NCBI RefSeq assembly: GCF_964204645.1
Contig: NC_134030.1
Span: 4,379,855-4,443,854, forward strand
Length of the DNA: 64,000 bases
Origin: Tubulanus polymorphus
Taxonomy: Eukaryota; Nemertea; Palaeonemertea; Tubulaniformes; Tubulanidae
Direction: 5' to 3'
Shown: positions 11,201 to 22,542 of the stretch, piece by piece
Layout of the letters: each line of letters opens with the position of its first letter
Position numbering within the stretch: position 1 is the stretch's first letter
Program-made: the position numbers and the translations under genes
Notes under the pieces: generated by a model
Databases searched by the model: none
Told to the model about the DNA's origin: nothing
The model's input: the letters and a program-made list of their open reading frames with translations, nothing else

Positions 11201-14200
11201 CCAAGTATTCAGGATCCAGCAACTCTTTAACAACATTCCTAGAAATGGAAAAAATTTGTTAAATCAACGGAAATCAACGTTGATTTCATGCACTATCAAC
11301 CCATCAATACATTCAGTATGAGTGATTACGTATCTTGCAGGACACCGACAGAGAATAGAAACTAGATGAAGCACGCAGCAACCTACTGCCGTGCGAGATC
11401 ACAAGTCGCTATTGAAGTACTCCTGAAGCTGGGTTTTATTTTGCGAATAAATGATTAGAACCAGGGTAACCGTATAGAAGTGACAGAGCAAACAGATTCA
11501 GCATAGGATGAATCCAGCGCCGGGCGTAAATCGACTGCCTCAAAATCAACAGAAATTTACTCCATTTTGATTCCGAATTAAAAACACCCAGATCAGGTCG
11601 ATAGAATATAGATCACACTTGATGTTTCAATGAGGCTACACCACTCTGAAACTCTCACACCGCAGTATTTTCGAAATTGATTTTACGACATGCTACTGAA
11701 GGTTACTCTTCGATTAAAGACAAAGCCATTTAAAAATTACACGTCATTCATTAAGATTATTATAAGTAAAACAGAGACTATGAATATATATGCATCACAC
11801 CTTTCATGATGTTCTATCAAACTGAAAATACAACATATAAACATGAACTCAGGAGCGGTTAGCCTTATTTCCCTTTGTTTCTACGAATAATCAATGTGTT
11901 AAAACCACCGAAGCCTGTTGAATGAGAAGATATATAGGCCTACAGCAGTGGTACTTACTCGACTGTCTCCAGTTCACACGCATGTAGAAATGCTTGGTGG
12001 TCGCAATGCAGAACAAATATCAACGGAGCCAACAATTCATGCATGCCCTGAGAATTCGAGAAAAAAACTATTAGGCAAATCACTGGGTATAGCAAGTTTA
12101 AAATATTGCACTTTTTCTTGAACATGGCACTGATTATAGTAATAACCGCAGAAATATCATTAAGATTAGTCTTTTAGAAAAACATGCAGGGTGGATCTAG
12201 GTAAACTGGATGATGGGGGTCCAAGAAAGGGTATTCCTCAGACAAAGCAGCCACGCCAAAGGCAGCAAATGGGGTTCACGGGCAACTCCAATGAGAATGC
12301 AAGGATCTGGACCAGCAAACCATTCCTAGATCCGCCCCTGAACATGTAGGTTGTATTAGGCAAAGCCAGTTATCGTCAATGCAAAGCTGGGTTCAAATTC
12401 TATGCCTATCGTCTAAGAGTATCTCTTTGGTCAAAGAACTCACTCGAACAATAGTCTTAGGTATTGCAAATATCACAATGCCAAGGTGAGATTATTACTC
12501 CACTGCATGAACCCAGCTTGACATTTGTTTATACCTACAATATGTAGACCATACACCATCAATGCCACCTGTCACCAAAGCAAATCGTTTTTAAACTAAA
12601 CGTCCAAATAGAATATCATTGGATAATAGACTAGAAAATACTACATCATACAAAGCAAAATCTCTATCATAATAGAAAATTGATCAGAAAGTGAAGTGGC
12701 TTTTTATGCGATTCACTGCCATAAAATACCATTATACTTAATACAGAAATATTTGAATATCTCCAGCCCTAGGAAGAAATCGGGTGCACGAATGAATAAG
12801 CACAGGCGGGTGGGAGCAGAAGTAATTTTAGGGTCAAACCTGACGATAGGACAGACGGCAGTGCTGACGAGCGTAACAAAACAGTAAATCAACCATACGA
12901 TCTCGTAGCGATGAACTTTGGAAAAATTCCAGTTCCGGGAAACTAAACGAGACGAAGAAAAGAAAAAAAAGGAAACAAAAATTCATAGTAGAATACATAG
13001 TATCGTATGTGTGTACATAAAAACTACAGTAATAATGAAGTGGGATTGGATACTAGCTGGTGATATACATATCATCCTCCCTCGGCAGGGATTCGAACCT
13101 GATGGCATCGAGATTGCCGCGGTACGAAACCCTGCCACACTAGACCGAGTGCGCAGCTTAGATGATGTCATTATCAGCCAATCAGATATCCTGTTTTATT
13201 TTAGCCTGGGTTTTCCCATTTATAGTTCTTCCGTTAAATTTAACTCAGCAATTGTACAACGAGCAATCTGATTGGTGCCGCAAGTTTTCGTGCGACAAAG
13301 CTGCGCATGTACCTGCGCACCCGGTCTACTGTGGCAGGGGTTCGTGCCGTGGCTGAGTATAGCGATGCCATCAGGTTCGAATCCCTGCCGTGGGATGATG
13401 TATACATATATACTATGTAAGGGTCTATCCCGGGGTGTATTCAGAATGGAGACATTTTCCTTTCGCTTCAATGTTCAATGTTGTGCCTGTGTTTAAATCC
13501 TAAGACTCGCTACATTCTGACTCAAATCAATGGAGATTAAATGATTTCTTACTCGCAAGGGTCAAACTTAACTGCCATTGATGGATATGGATCCAGGACC
13601 CTAGTTCCACGTCAGTTGAGACTCGATGCAAAGTTGACTTTAATGTTGTGCCCGCGCTGATTTGTTAAAAGTTAAGAGAGTCTTATTACTTTGTGATGAA
13701 ACACCGGGCCCTGGATATTTGTATAACAAAGGTTGAATGCTGCATTTCACACAATAGATAATGATAAAAAACTAATTAAACAACAAAGAAAAACGAAAGG
13801 TTAAACAATCACTACATCAATTATTGTGTAATATAATATTTAGTAACATATTTTCCAAGTAGATTCCCAATCTTTTTTCTGAAATCAATGTATTTAAGGA
13901 GAAAATTGGTTCTTGGATAAATGTTACACACATAAACGTTTAAGACAGCCTAGCTTACCAGGGCAAGTGTTACAGTGAATCAAGCCCTGGCAGGCGAGGT
14001 CATGTCGAGTTAAAGAGAGGCTACACCTATAGTACCTGTCTATAGGATAGATCGGGAAACAATTTAGCATAGATAAACAGTGAATCAACCATGATTGAAT
14101 GCATCGTATCCGTATGAAAAAAGTCCAACTTTGGATAGCTACGTAGAAAAAAAATCAGACAAAAATCACCCGTTATATTAATAATCATTGTTTCAACCGC

Positions 14201-16571
14201 TCAGAATAGTGATAAATCCCATAAATGAAGAAATCAGATCAAATATTTCTCATACCTAACTTCAGTTCAAATGTAGATACTTCTATAATATCTTAATAGT
14301 TATTATCTCAGAATTTGAAGAGATTTCGCCATGTATTGATTTATCGGTTTGACTATGATGACGAAATTCTTTGAAACAGTTGCAGTTCATCAAATCACTC
14401 ATTTTCAAAACCTGAACCGAGTAATCTTCGTTTTATTTGTGATATTTCAAACAGTGAGAACCCGTTTTGATACTTACGTTCTGATAACATCCTGTTTGAT
14501 TGTCAAACGTAATTCATTATCTTGAAAATACTGGTTCCACGGACTCTAGAAGTGAAAAACACAACCAAGACGTGATTTACATCTGGATATTTTGAATGGG
14601 TTTTGGTAATATCTTAAGATCTATCAATGACTTATAGATTATAGAGTACCGATGGAAGCTTTTATTCTGTTCAATTGAATGAGCATTTTTTATGTACATG
14701 TGTACATGTATCAGTGATGTCAAATAAACAATCATAAAAATTTTGTACATATATAGCCAAATAAACTATATCATGTTCAATAAAAGTTCTGGGCCCGGTT
14801 CAACAGTTGTGAGTTACAGTTACCGGTAACTCTGAGTTGAAATAAGTTCATTTTCTTGTAAGTTAAATCTTAACTTGGAAATGTGGAACTGGATCCTCGG
14901 TCATAAATATTTGTTTATTCCATGGGTTTTCGGCGAGTAATTGCATAATCGTAACTTGCACTCAACAGAGAAAATGAATTTAGGTACGGAGAAGCAGTCT
15001 GAGCCTGTCAGCTGTATCGCTGACTAGACTGATCGACCCCTTCATCAGAGCTTAAAGTACAATAGCTAAAAATGCTTCGCACCAGTACGTAGAGTTTATG
15101 GAAACTGTAGAGTGTGAAAAATCATTAAAATATTCAACAATCAATACACAAGTTGTATAGAGAGATTATTTGAAAAAATCGAGCATCTTACCTCGTCTTC
15201 CTGCGATAGAGGATTATTACGAGATAAATCAATATTTTCCGGCAATTTATGTGGATTCACGATCAACTGAAAAAACAAACAGCGTCATATTATTATTATA
15301 CAATACAGTTATGTAATAAATGAATAAATACAAGTCTATTGAATATAAGGCTCCGTACCTCGTCTTTCAGGTCCGTGTATATCTTACGATTATCCAGCGT
15401 CTTTTTAATCCATTCGTCGCGATCTTCCGGTAAAACTTCTAAGTAAACCTGTTAAAACCGGAATCGAATTGATAAACAATTTAGTGAAAAACGGATATAC
15501 GCAAAAACTGAGAAGAAACTGTTACTTTTTCGACATGCTTTCAATCTAAGGATTTACTTTCTCAAGGGTCAGATTGATTAACTGAGGAATTCACACATTT
15601 TTTCACACAGAAATGCGAGGACTTTTCACATAGTTTTTCCACATTTTTCACGCCCAGGTACAATAACATTGTCAGCAGTTAGACCTGCTGATCACAATCT
15701 GGACAGGTACAATAACATTGTCAGCAGTTGTGCCTAAATTGTGAGCTCCATAGTACATGGGGATTGGTAAGAAAGAGATAAGAATATTTTTTGCAAGACA
15801 TTTTTCTAGAATTTTCAAAAATACTGATGATTTTTCGCCTCAGCCCGACCCCTGCAGTTACTATGCCGTTCAGCGTACACATTGTCACGTACCCGCCAGC
15901 AAATACTACGGAACCGACAGCTACGCAGCATTCCGTCCATTCCCAGCGATCTGAGATTACGAAGGTAATCCGAGCAGTTGAACAATCGTTCCCATTCATC
16001 GCTGTAAAACGAACAAAAAACAATCAACTTTAGGTGATAATAACAGCATTAACAGATAATCAAATAGTACCACTCACTCCTCGTAGATACTGCGTCGCCA
16101 ATCTGTATGGAATGAGTTAATCGTTTCGAGTTTATCTTTTTAGCCGCACGACATCTATGTAAGGCATCATAGTTGCCCCCCTACCCAATACTTTGAGTCG
16201 CAATCAGATCGTCTTGAATCTACTTTTCAATTGTCGCATAAAAAATTCCCCCAATCATTTCTAGCGCACACAACAAAATAAAATCCTGCATTCACTGTCA
16301 ACTTTACTTACCAGTAGGAGTTTGAGAAACTAGTACTCCTCGAGAAACCATTAGCGTTATGATTGGAAGGAGCGAGGCCGGTGTCACTCAACGGTGAATC
16401 CGTGGCTACGCTCGATTCTGTATCGCTTTTACCTCCTCCTCCTCCGGCTGCTCCGACTGCTGCTCCTCTGCCTCCCTCTCCTGCGGCGGCGGTCGTACCT
16501 GTTATCAGAGATGTGAGAATTACTCGTCGTCGACGAGCGCAACACGTTAATTCCAGTATTTGCGTTGCCAT
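5231..16571 (-). CDS. TBC1D5: TBC1 domain family member 5 (Rab GTPase-activating protein)
   Basis: RabGAP of the retromer/endosome and autophagy pathways; in vertebrates TBC1D5 inactivates Rab7 and binds VPS29 and LC3. Eighteen coding exons were read, all with GT-AG sites and matching phases: 16571-16312, 16001-15893, 15448-15359, 15266-15192, 14545-14478, 12942-12840, 12047-11959, 11238-11188, 10818-10746, 10648-10479, 10081-9939, 9568-9462, 9348-9285, 7782-7588, 6785-6433, 6211-6112, 5883-5801, 5662-5231. They total 854 codons plus stop (human about 795). The TBC domain covers about residues 110-445. It has the arginine finger IKQDVIRT (about 194-201) and the glutamine finger YRQ (about 234-236), so catalysis should be intact. 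A family-typical block around LLFGREFP and DYIFVAMLLYIRD follows. A conserved helix (FLQGRMNDVEAMCRYC, about 660) and a Ser/Asp-rich tail complete it. The N-terminus is Ala/Gly/Arg-rich and its start (ATG at 16571) is the least certain part. Confidence 0.93.
5932..6058. mobile_element. Miniature inverted-repeat element, copy 2, in TBC1D5 intron
   Basis: Ends GGCCGGTTGCACAGTC and GACAGTGCAACTGGCC are near-perfect inverted repeats around about 95 bases. It makes up more than half of the 228-base intron between TBC1D5 exons 16 and 17. Related to the element at 1844-1994. Confidence 0.65.
6840..7041. mobile_element. hAT-like miniature element (CAGGGTGGCCACT family)
   Basis: Left end CAGGGTGGCCACTT and right end AGTGGCCACCCTG are inverted repeats. 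The interior carries repeated TTCCCTGA-type motifs. Decayed relatives lie at about 17430-17700 and 28325-28676. The 8 bases flanking each end match only partly, so the superfamily is inferred from the end sequence. Located in a TBC1D5 intron. Confidence 0.6.
7056..7218. mobile_element. pogo/Tigger-like miniature element, copy 1
   Basis: The left end TAGTGGAACCTCATTACAAC is inverse to the right end (CGTTATAACAAGATTCCACT), and the left flank is TA. End sequence and TA target resemble pogo-type Tc1/mariner elements. A second copy is at 29362-29518. An inner hairpin (TCAGTTAGTTATAACTGA) is also present. Confidence 0.5.
9602..9886. mobile_element. piggyBac-like miniature element, copy 1
   Basis: The element begins CCCTTTCAGTGC and ends GCACTGAGAGGG, and is flanked on both sides by TTAA (9598-9601 and 9887-9890). 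TTAA duplication with CCC...GGG ends is the piggyBac signature. Length 285, no reading frame, with several internal palindromes (CACCGCAGTGCGGTG). It lies in a TBC1D5 intron. Confidence 0.75.
10231..10305. repeat. Short tandem duplication with palindromic unit
   Basis: Two copies of a roughly 43-base unit, each containing the palindrome GTCTTATATTGATAAGAC, in a TBC1D5 intron. Confidence 0.6.
12187..12340. mobile_element. Miniature element with CAGGG(G/T)GGATCTAG ends, copy 1
   Basis: Left end CAGGGTGGATCTAGG and right end CCTAGATCCGCCCCTG are inverted. The direct repeat AACATG flanks it exactly (12181-12186 and 12341-12346). A longer relative lies at 25616-26095. Confidence 0.6.
13073..13400. 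mobile_element. tRNA-like foldback element, copy 1
   Basis: Left end CATCCTCCCTCGGCAGGGAT, right end the inverse, each containing a TTCGAA loop closed by CAGG/CCTG as in a tRNA T-arm (box B-like). Inner sub-repeats (TACGAAACCCTGCCAC) are also inverted. The element is flanked by exact 9-base repeats TATACATAT (13064-13072 and 13401-13409). It sits in TBC1D5 intron 5, close to exon 6. No reading frame. Confidence 0.75.
14789..14900. mobile_element. Miniature element (CTGGACCCAGTTC family), copy 1
   Basis: The ends CTGGGCCCGGTTCAACAG and TGTGGAACTGGATCCTCGG are imperfect inverted repeats with an inner GAGTTA/TAACTC arm. Cleaner copies are at 28535-28650 and 30040-30153. Confidence 0.55.
15655..15729. 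repeat. Direct repeat of 26 bases
   Basis: CAGGTACAATAACATTGTCA and the next six bases (GCAGTT) occur at 15655 and again at 15704, 49 bases apart, in a TBC1D5 intron. Confidence 0.7.
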
Positions 16572-16599
16572 AGATCGGATATAAAAACGACGACGACGT

Positions 16600-19500
16600 C
16601 CACTTTAACTATTAATTCATTATAGATTAGAAATAAAACTAATCCGGCCGGGACGACCGGCGGTGATTAGTATTTTTTCACCAGAGAATATTTCGATCCG
16701 ATACATTTGACACTGACAATCACCCGATCACCCGATCATACACACACATACGTATGTAGGAAACATACTGGCTATTAATGCAATAGTATTGACTAGTCGT
16801 CATGAAACAAACGCCACACGTTTTCAGCAAGACTCGCGAGCTCCCGCGTCTAAAACGATTAATCTAACAATTAAACTTCGTTAAAATCGTTATTCAACGT
16901 TTCGTGGAATCGGGCGGATATCGTCGAATTCAATTTTCGCTTTTCGCGAACGTGTCTCGAGTAGAGAAACGCGCTAATCTACGAAGGAACGAACTGGTAA
17001 TTTCGTCGCCTGTTCGCTACATGAATTCTATGATAACCGCTGATAATCACTAGATCCAAATACGATTTTTCTAAATATCATCGGAAGAGCCTTTTTAGGA
17101 TGAACGTTGAATTCCGTAGTTTCGGCGTCGATGTTACCGAAGTTCTTACTGTATGTATTCCTAACGAACAACAGGCCTCTATAGTTCACAGTACACTTAT
17201 TATACAGCATAAATTAACCCACAAATCTATAGAAAATTGACCAAAATTGATCAATTTGTGTTTCTGATGTTTGGGTAATTTATCTATTTACACTTGACCC
17301 TGGTGTTTCAGTTATAAGGTTAACAGGGATACAAGTCAAATCATCTAACCGTTTGAAACAACACAACAAACTAACGGGTAATTGGTATCTTACGTATTTC
17401 AAGGATTTAATAGTAGATGAAAATAGATGAAAAGGGTAGCCACTTTTATAATTCGACTTGCTTTTTCCCTGACTATAACCTGACATGTAAGTTGTTTTCC
17501 CTGGCTTGATCTGCTAAGAATCCAATCAATCAAAACATATGTGGTGGATGGTAACTATTTGATTATATGCGTCATATAGCAATCTTAACAAATTTCCCTG
17601 ATTTTCAGCATTTTTACAAAATTCCCTGACATTTCTAAAGAAAGGAAAAATCCTAGACTTTTCCCTGATTTCTTGTTAAGTGGGGCCCACCATATATTAT
17701 CGTCAGTGAAAAATGAACAGTTGGCTCAATGGACTTCGAGCCACCGCTCGGCTATGGGCAATAGTTATCTATATGAAACAGTCGAATTTATACCCCTACT
17801 TAAAACGAGCATAGTCGCAACTGGTTTCACTGCGCGCGATATCGATATTCAGATTGACAATGCGACAAACTGTCGTTCGTAATGACGCGACTGACTGAAA
17901 ATCAATATTAACCTGGAAATTCAGAGTGTTCGACCATATCGACAACGAAGTACTTACATACACCTGCCTGACAATACTATTCATAACAACTACATTGAAA
18001 TCTATGCGCAAAAAATGCGTTTTCGCCTACGCAAAACAAAAGTCGAAACTTTCCATAAATTTGTCATTGAATTATCCATAACTGACACAATCATCCCTCC
18101 CCTTATAGACAGCATCACCTTCTAGAAAAGATGTAGAGCTTTTATATAAATCCCATCAGGCTATGATACTATCAGAGATCTTTTTAAGGAAAGGTGACTG
18201 TTATGTTGGAAATGATCTACATTTCCCATGGAACTGGTACCAAACGATCCGAGGCCAGTCATTCAAACGTTGGTTAACTTTTAATTGGAATTAGAAATGC
18301 TTTATCAGGGTTAGTTAATTCATCAATGATTAGACCTAAATCAATCTGTTCACAAATGCAAACGAGCAAAAGATTAACTATCTCCTTTTCGTTTTTTGTT
18401 TTGAATTTATAGGTCTATGTATATCTTCATAACTGAAAATCTAAATTAATATGAAATCTTTTCCGTTGGGAGTCTGGCTCCAAAAACAGTGCAATAGCCT
18501 ATTTTGAAATAAATAGGCCTAATTTGAATTAGCTGATTATATCCCGATTCGTAGCATGGATAAATTTCCAGGTTAAACGAATTTGAATTAAAGTTAATTC
18601 GCGTTTGTGAATCGGGCATCAAAAATCAACCTCAAAATTCTAATTCGAATTATTAGCCGATAACCAGGATTAGGGGCTTAATCCGAGTTCGTAAAACCGG
18701 GCCCTGGATTTCAATAAGTGGGATTCACAGGCATTGAACTAATTCAGTTGTTTACTATTTCCACAGCTGTGATATATGCGGGAAAACTGAGGCATGTGGC
18801 ATGAAATACACGTGTGTGTATGAAAAAATAAAGTAGACCATATTGGATCTTACTCCAGAAACCATCAATTTAACCTCAAATCAATTCAAACAGTTGCCAA
18901 GATTTACCATATTATAAGCTTCAATTCAGTCTCAGGTATCAGTGATAACCTACGAAATCCACAAACAAACATAATTTTGATTTAAATATAAATATATCCG
19001 AAAAATTATAAATCATTATCAACACTGAAGGATCACAGTGATACGCCATCCTCCCCCGGCAGGGATTCGAACCTGATGGCATCGAGATTACCGCGGTACG
19101 AATCCCTGCCACACTAGACCGAGTGCGCAGATTTACGCGCAGTTTAGATGATGTCATTGTATCAGCCAATCCGAAATCCCATTTTATTTTAGCTCAGGTT
19201 TCCCATTCATAGTTCTTCTGTAGTATTTGCCTCAGCGATATATACTATTATACGAGCAATCTGATTGGTGCAGCAAGTTTTCATGCGGCACAGCTGCGAA
19301 TGTACCTGCGCACCTGGTCTACTGTGGCAGGGGTTCGTGCCGTGGCTGAGTGTAGCGATGCCATCAGGTTCGAATCCCTGCCTGGGGAGGATGTGATAGG
19401 CTGGTGATGAGAGCCTGTCGCGCTTTCCTCATCAGTGTTTTGTCATTGTTGTAGCTAGGTTTACGCATTGTTTGGAGAGAAAGACAAACTCCTTTTCTCG

Positions 19501-19840
19501 AAATTGAATCAATTCAACTCATTGATTAGTAGGCCTAGGTGAATTTGACATAAACATAAAAAGGCCTAATCAAAGTCGATTGATTTCAAATCGTTTGATT
19601 AAAGATAAATTGGTACCCGTATAGAAAATTGGAAACAGAGAAAAGTTCATTCAGATTTAATTGAAATGTAGAAGAAATCGAACGCAAACGACCAACTATC
19701 TACTAGCGACACCTGGTAGATCGATGCCTGCCACATGTAGCACTGCGGGTCCTCATGATTTTTATGTTTATTTTCTGGTAGGACCTACGGTAATACTCTG
19801 GATCCGTTTCAAAGGGTTGATCAGTCAACACCCTCGACGG
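16600..19840. other. TBC1D5 upstream region, non-coding
   Basis: Probable TBC1D5 promoter and 5' UTR lie at about 16580-17000, which is CG-richer than the surroundings. Beyond it are a decayed hAT-like element (about 17430-17700), a foldback region (about 18540-18720) and the tRNA-like element at 19047-19393. No coding exons are recognised. Confidence 0.4.
19047..19393. mobile_element. tRNA-like foldback element, copy 2
   Basis: Begins CATCCTCCCCCGGCAGGGAT and ends with the inverse. It is the same family and length class as 13073-13400, with the same inner GTGGCAGGG sub-repeat. Flanks TGATACGC (19039-19046) and TGATAGGC (19394-19401) match at 7 of 8 positions, consistent with an 8-base target duplication. 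Confidence 0.75.
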
Positions 19841-19847
19841 CCGATCT

Positions 19848-19970
19848 CTATTTCTTACCATTTCCTCCGAACTGATCTAATGTAGTCAATATATCTTCCT
19901 TGGTTGGTGCTGGTTCGACAACATGGTGCTGGTTCACCTGTTTGCGTTGGAAGCCAATTCTACCAGACAT
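19848..19970 (-). CDS. Small coding candidate or first exon
   Basis: ATG at 19970 (AAAAAATGTCTGG) opens MSGRIGFQRKQVNQHHVVEP, then a charged segment ending LDQFGGNGKK and TAG at 19848, 40 residues in all. A splice donor (AATG|GTAAGA, exon end 19859) lies 3 codons before the stop, so this is more likely the first coding exon of a larger gene whose other exons I could not find. The composition looks like real protein, but the family is not recognised. Confidence 0.35.
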   Translation of the reverse strand: MSGRIGFQRKQVNQHHVVEPAPTKEDILTTLDQFGGNGKK

Positions 19971-20126
19971 TTTTTCGTAAAAATTAACTTTCTTCTAATT
20001 CTTCTTTTCTTCAACAGCATTAATTGTTGTGAAATACATTGCACCTAAAACGTCGAGAAAATGAAGTACATAGAAATTCATTTGGGTTGTAGAGGTCCAC
20101 CACAGCAACGACCAGGGCAGGGTCCA

Positions 20127-20183
20127 CTAGTCAGTAACCTGCCTGTGGTTTAGTTTCACGAGTGGATATTTTCGCAAACCACA
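20127..20183. repeat. Hairpin repeat, copy 2
   Basis: Inverse copy of 617-678, with arms TGTGGTTT/AAACCACA and the shared text CAGTAACCTG. Confidence 0.55.
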
Positions 20184-20934
20184 TATTAGAATAATCCCAT
20201 CTGATTATGGAAAGGTTAGGCCTACCGCCTACGATTAGGTTACTAACTAGGTCCACAAGAATCCTGACCTGCTGCCGGTGCCGAAGGCCTGGTTGGTAGG
20301 TAAGGGTTCTCTTTTTCTTCAAGTTGCTGGCTTTTATTTAAAGGAAGAGATGACAAGTGGATATCAACTAGGGCTATGGTTTAACATCTAACCAAGAAAT
20401 CTCAGTTCCTGGGCAGATTGAATGAAGGGCCGCCAAGGGCAAGGGGGGTGGGCCCAATAATTAAAATATTAAACATAACATGTCAACAAAATCATTGGAA
20501 TTTTTATATGCAGGCCGCCGATTCGGATTATTTACGACCATACGGAAAATAACTTGTGACACAATCTTCAACCAAATAACAACGTTCAATTCGCTGATAA
20601 CACATACCACTGTTTAAGCGGTTTTTCTGCTCTCGATTGACCACAATCTTATAATTCCGAATCCAATTTTTGACAAGCGAAATTCACCTACTATAGGACA
20701 TTCTTAAGACGTGCTGCATGTGGCGTCACAAGCCCCGAAGCCTCGTCACGGCACACAACGCCGTGTGGTGAAAATAAAATGAAAATCGATTGCTATGGAG
20801 GAAATATGAATAGCGTCGACTGTTCTTGCGGCTTTACTTTTAAACTTGAAATATTGGATTGACTCCACTGGAGTCGGATCTTGGGACCGTAAAGCGTGAC
20901 TGACTTGTGTGATATCTTAGTTGGATAGTTTCAT

Positions 20935-20963
20935 CTTGGAGTAATCATACTGATTACTCCAAG
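20935..20963. repeat. Perfect 13-bp hairpin
   Basis: CTTGGAGTAATCA and TGATTACTCCAAG are exact inverse copies separated by TAC. Function unknown. Confidence 0.8.
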
Positions 20964-22462
20964 GTTTCATCAAACATCCCGATTTGTGGTAATTCCTCTT
21001 ATTCCGTCGCCCGGATCCTATTCGCGCGGAGTGTTTACAATGCTTTGCAGAAAAAAAGTAGATGACCATGTGAATTTTTAACTGAAGAGCTACCGGTCGC
21101 TAGTTGAAATTATTCTAAAATCTTAAGAAAAAAAAACATCGCGTGGCTAAATTCGAGAGGAGGAGTTGGGAATCCAAGTCATGCCTTGTTTAAGTTCCAT
21201 GATATTCAGTGTTCAGCCGGCAGTGGAAACTCCATTCAACAAAGGGAGACACAATTGCGGTTTTTCAGAGTTGTTGAAACCGGCACCGGCACTAGTCCTT
21301 TTTTCGGTGTTTTATGGATCAAAGTTTACAACTCTTTGTGTATTTTTGTTATTTTCCTATTGATGCAAATTGTATGAATCAACTGTAGTGGAAATGTATC
21401 ATGTATAAAGACTTATTAATACCTAACATGTAACTTTTGTGATTTTAAAGTTAGTACAATTTCATACATAGTAATAGAAATAAAATTGCTATTAAAATTT
21501 GAGAAAATAAGCTAAAAGTTAATAATTTGATATGTGAAAATAAAATGATGTAAAAATATAAATCAGATTGATTACTTAATCCTACGCTTTCCCGAGTATT
21601 TGGCCAGGTTTATCTCTGGTTTTAGTGCGGGGGCCATGGACTATTGAGTCTATGGTTGGACCACAGGTTTATAAACTCTTGTTTATAGTTTATACGCCTA
21701 CGGTGGTTGGACTCGTTGTTTTTGAAAGTCCACATGTTTGAGGAGCTTACATTAATTCCTCGAGCACTCCTGGCATTTTATATAATTGTTGTATGAGAAT
21801 AAATATGATTGATTTTAAAATGTGTCATTCGTTTAGTTAAGTTTAATATAGCAACTCCTGGATAAAGGCCTAAATCGATTTAAGATAAACTGAATTAATG
21901 AAATTAAATCGATTAAAGAGTTACCTTTTTATGAAACTCCTGTGTTTTGAAACTCGTCTACTTCGTTTTTTCAACCCAAAAAATAGTCCCACCAAATGGT
22001 CTACCGACAAGCTTTTATTTATGCGACAATCAATTATATCAATGGCAAAACCAATACGACATTGCACGTTTCACTAACCCGTTGACAGTTGTTGACGCTA
22101 ATTAGTGTGACCAGCCAGAAGTACAGCAGGCCTAACTACGATTCAAAAAGCCGACATTTTGGATCTGTCAAAATCGACCAAGCTTTCAACCTTCTGCAGT
22201 CGCCATCTATCCACCTTTATCGTAACTAATACGTCATTAATCGAAGAAGTCCCACAATTCGAATTAATTCATTAAAACGAAACCACGTTTCGGCTGTTAC
22301 TTACAGGACATAAACAAAAGCGATGTGTCGGAATAAATGTAAACAGAACAAGTGACATATGAAAACAACCAGTGGTACCGTACCGTAGAAACCACAGAAT
22401 TCTATGAATAGTTCAGAATGAATACATATTATGTAGCTAAGTGTAGTATGATCTATAAAAAG

Positions 22463-22542
22463 TAATGTACAGGGTCGATAGGCGGCCGGTCGACTTTTAA
22501 TCACAGCAGGCAGAGAAACAAGGTACCAATTGTTTTTTGCCT
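22463..22542. mobile_element. Partial AGGCTAA foldback element
   Basis: Contains AGGCGGCCGGTCGAC and GAGAAACAAGGTACCAATTG, matching the right half of the complete element at 41373-41590. The left end is missing. Confidence 0.5.

Noticed and set aside
13330-13400. Possible tRNA gene (GGTTCGAATCCCTGCC)
   Set aside because: Only a T-arm-like hairpin is present; no anticodon or D-arm can be folded, and the same sequence occurs inverted at the ends of transposon copies.
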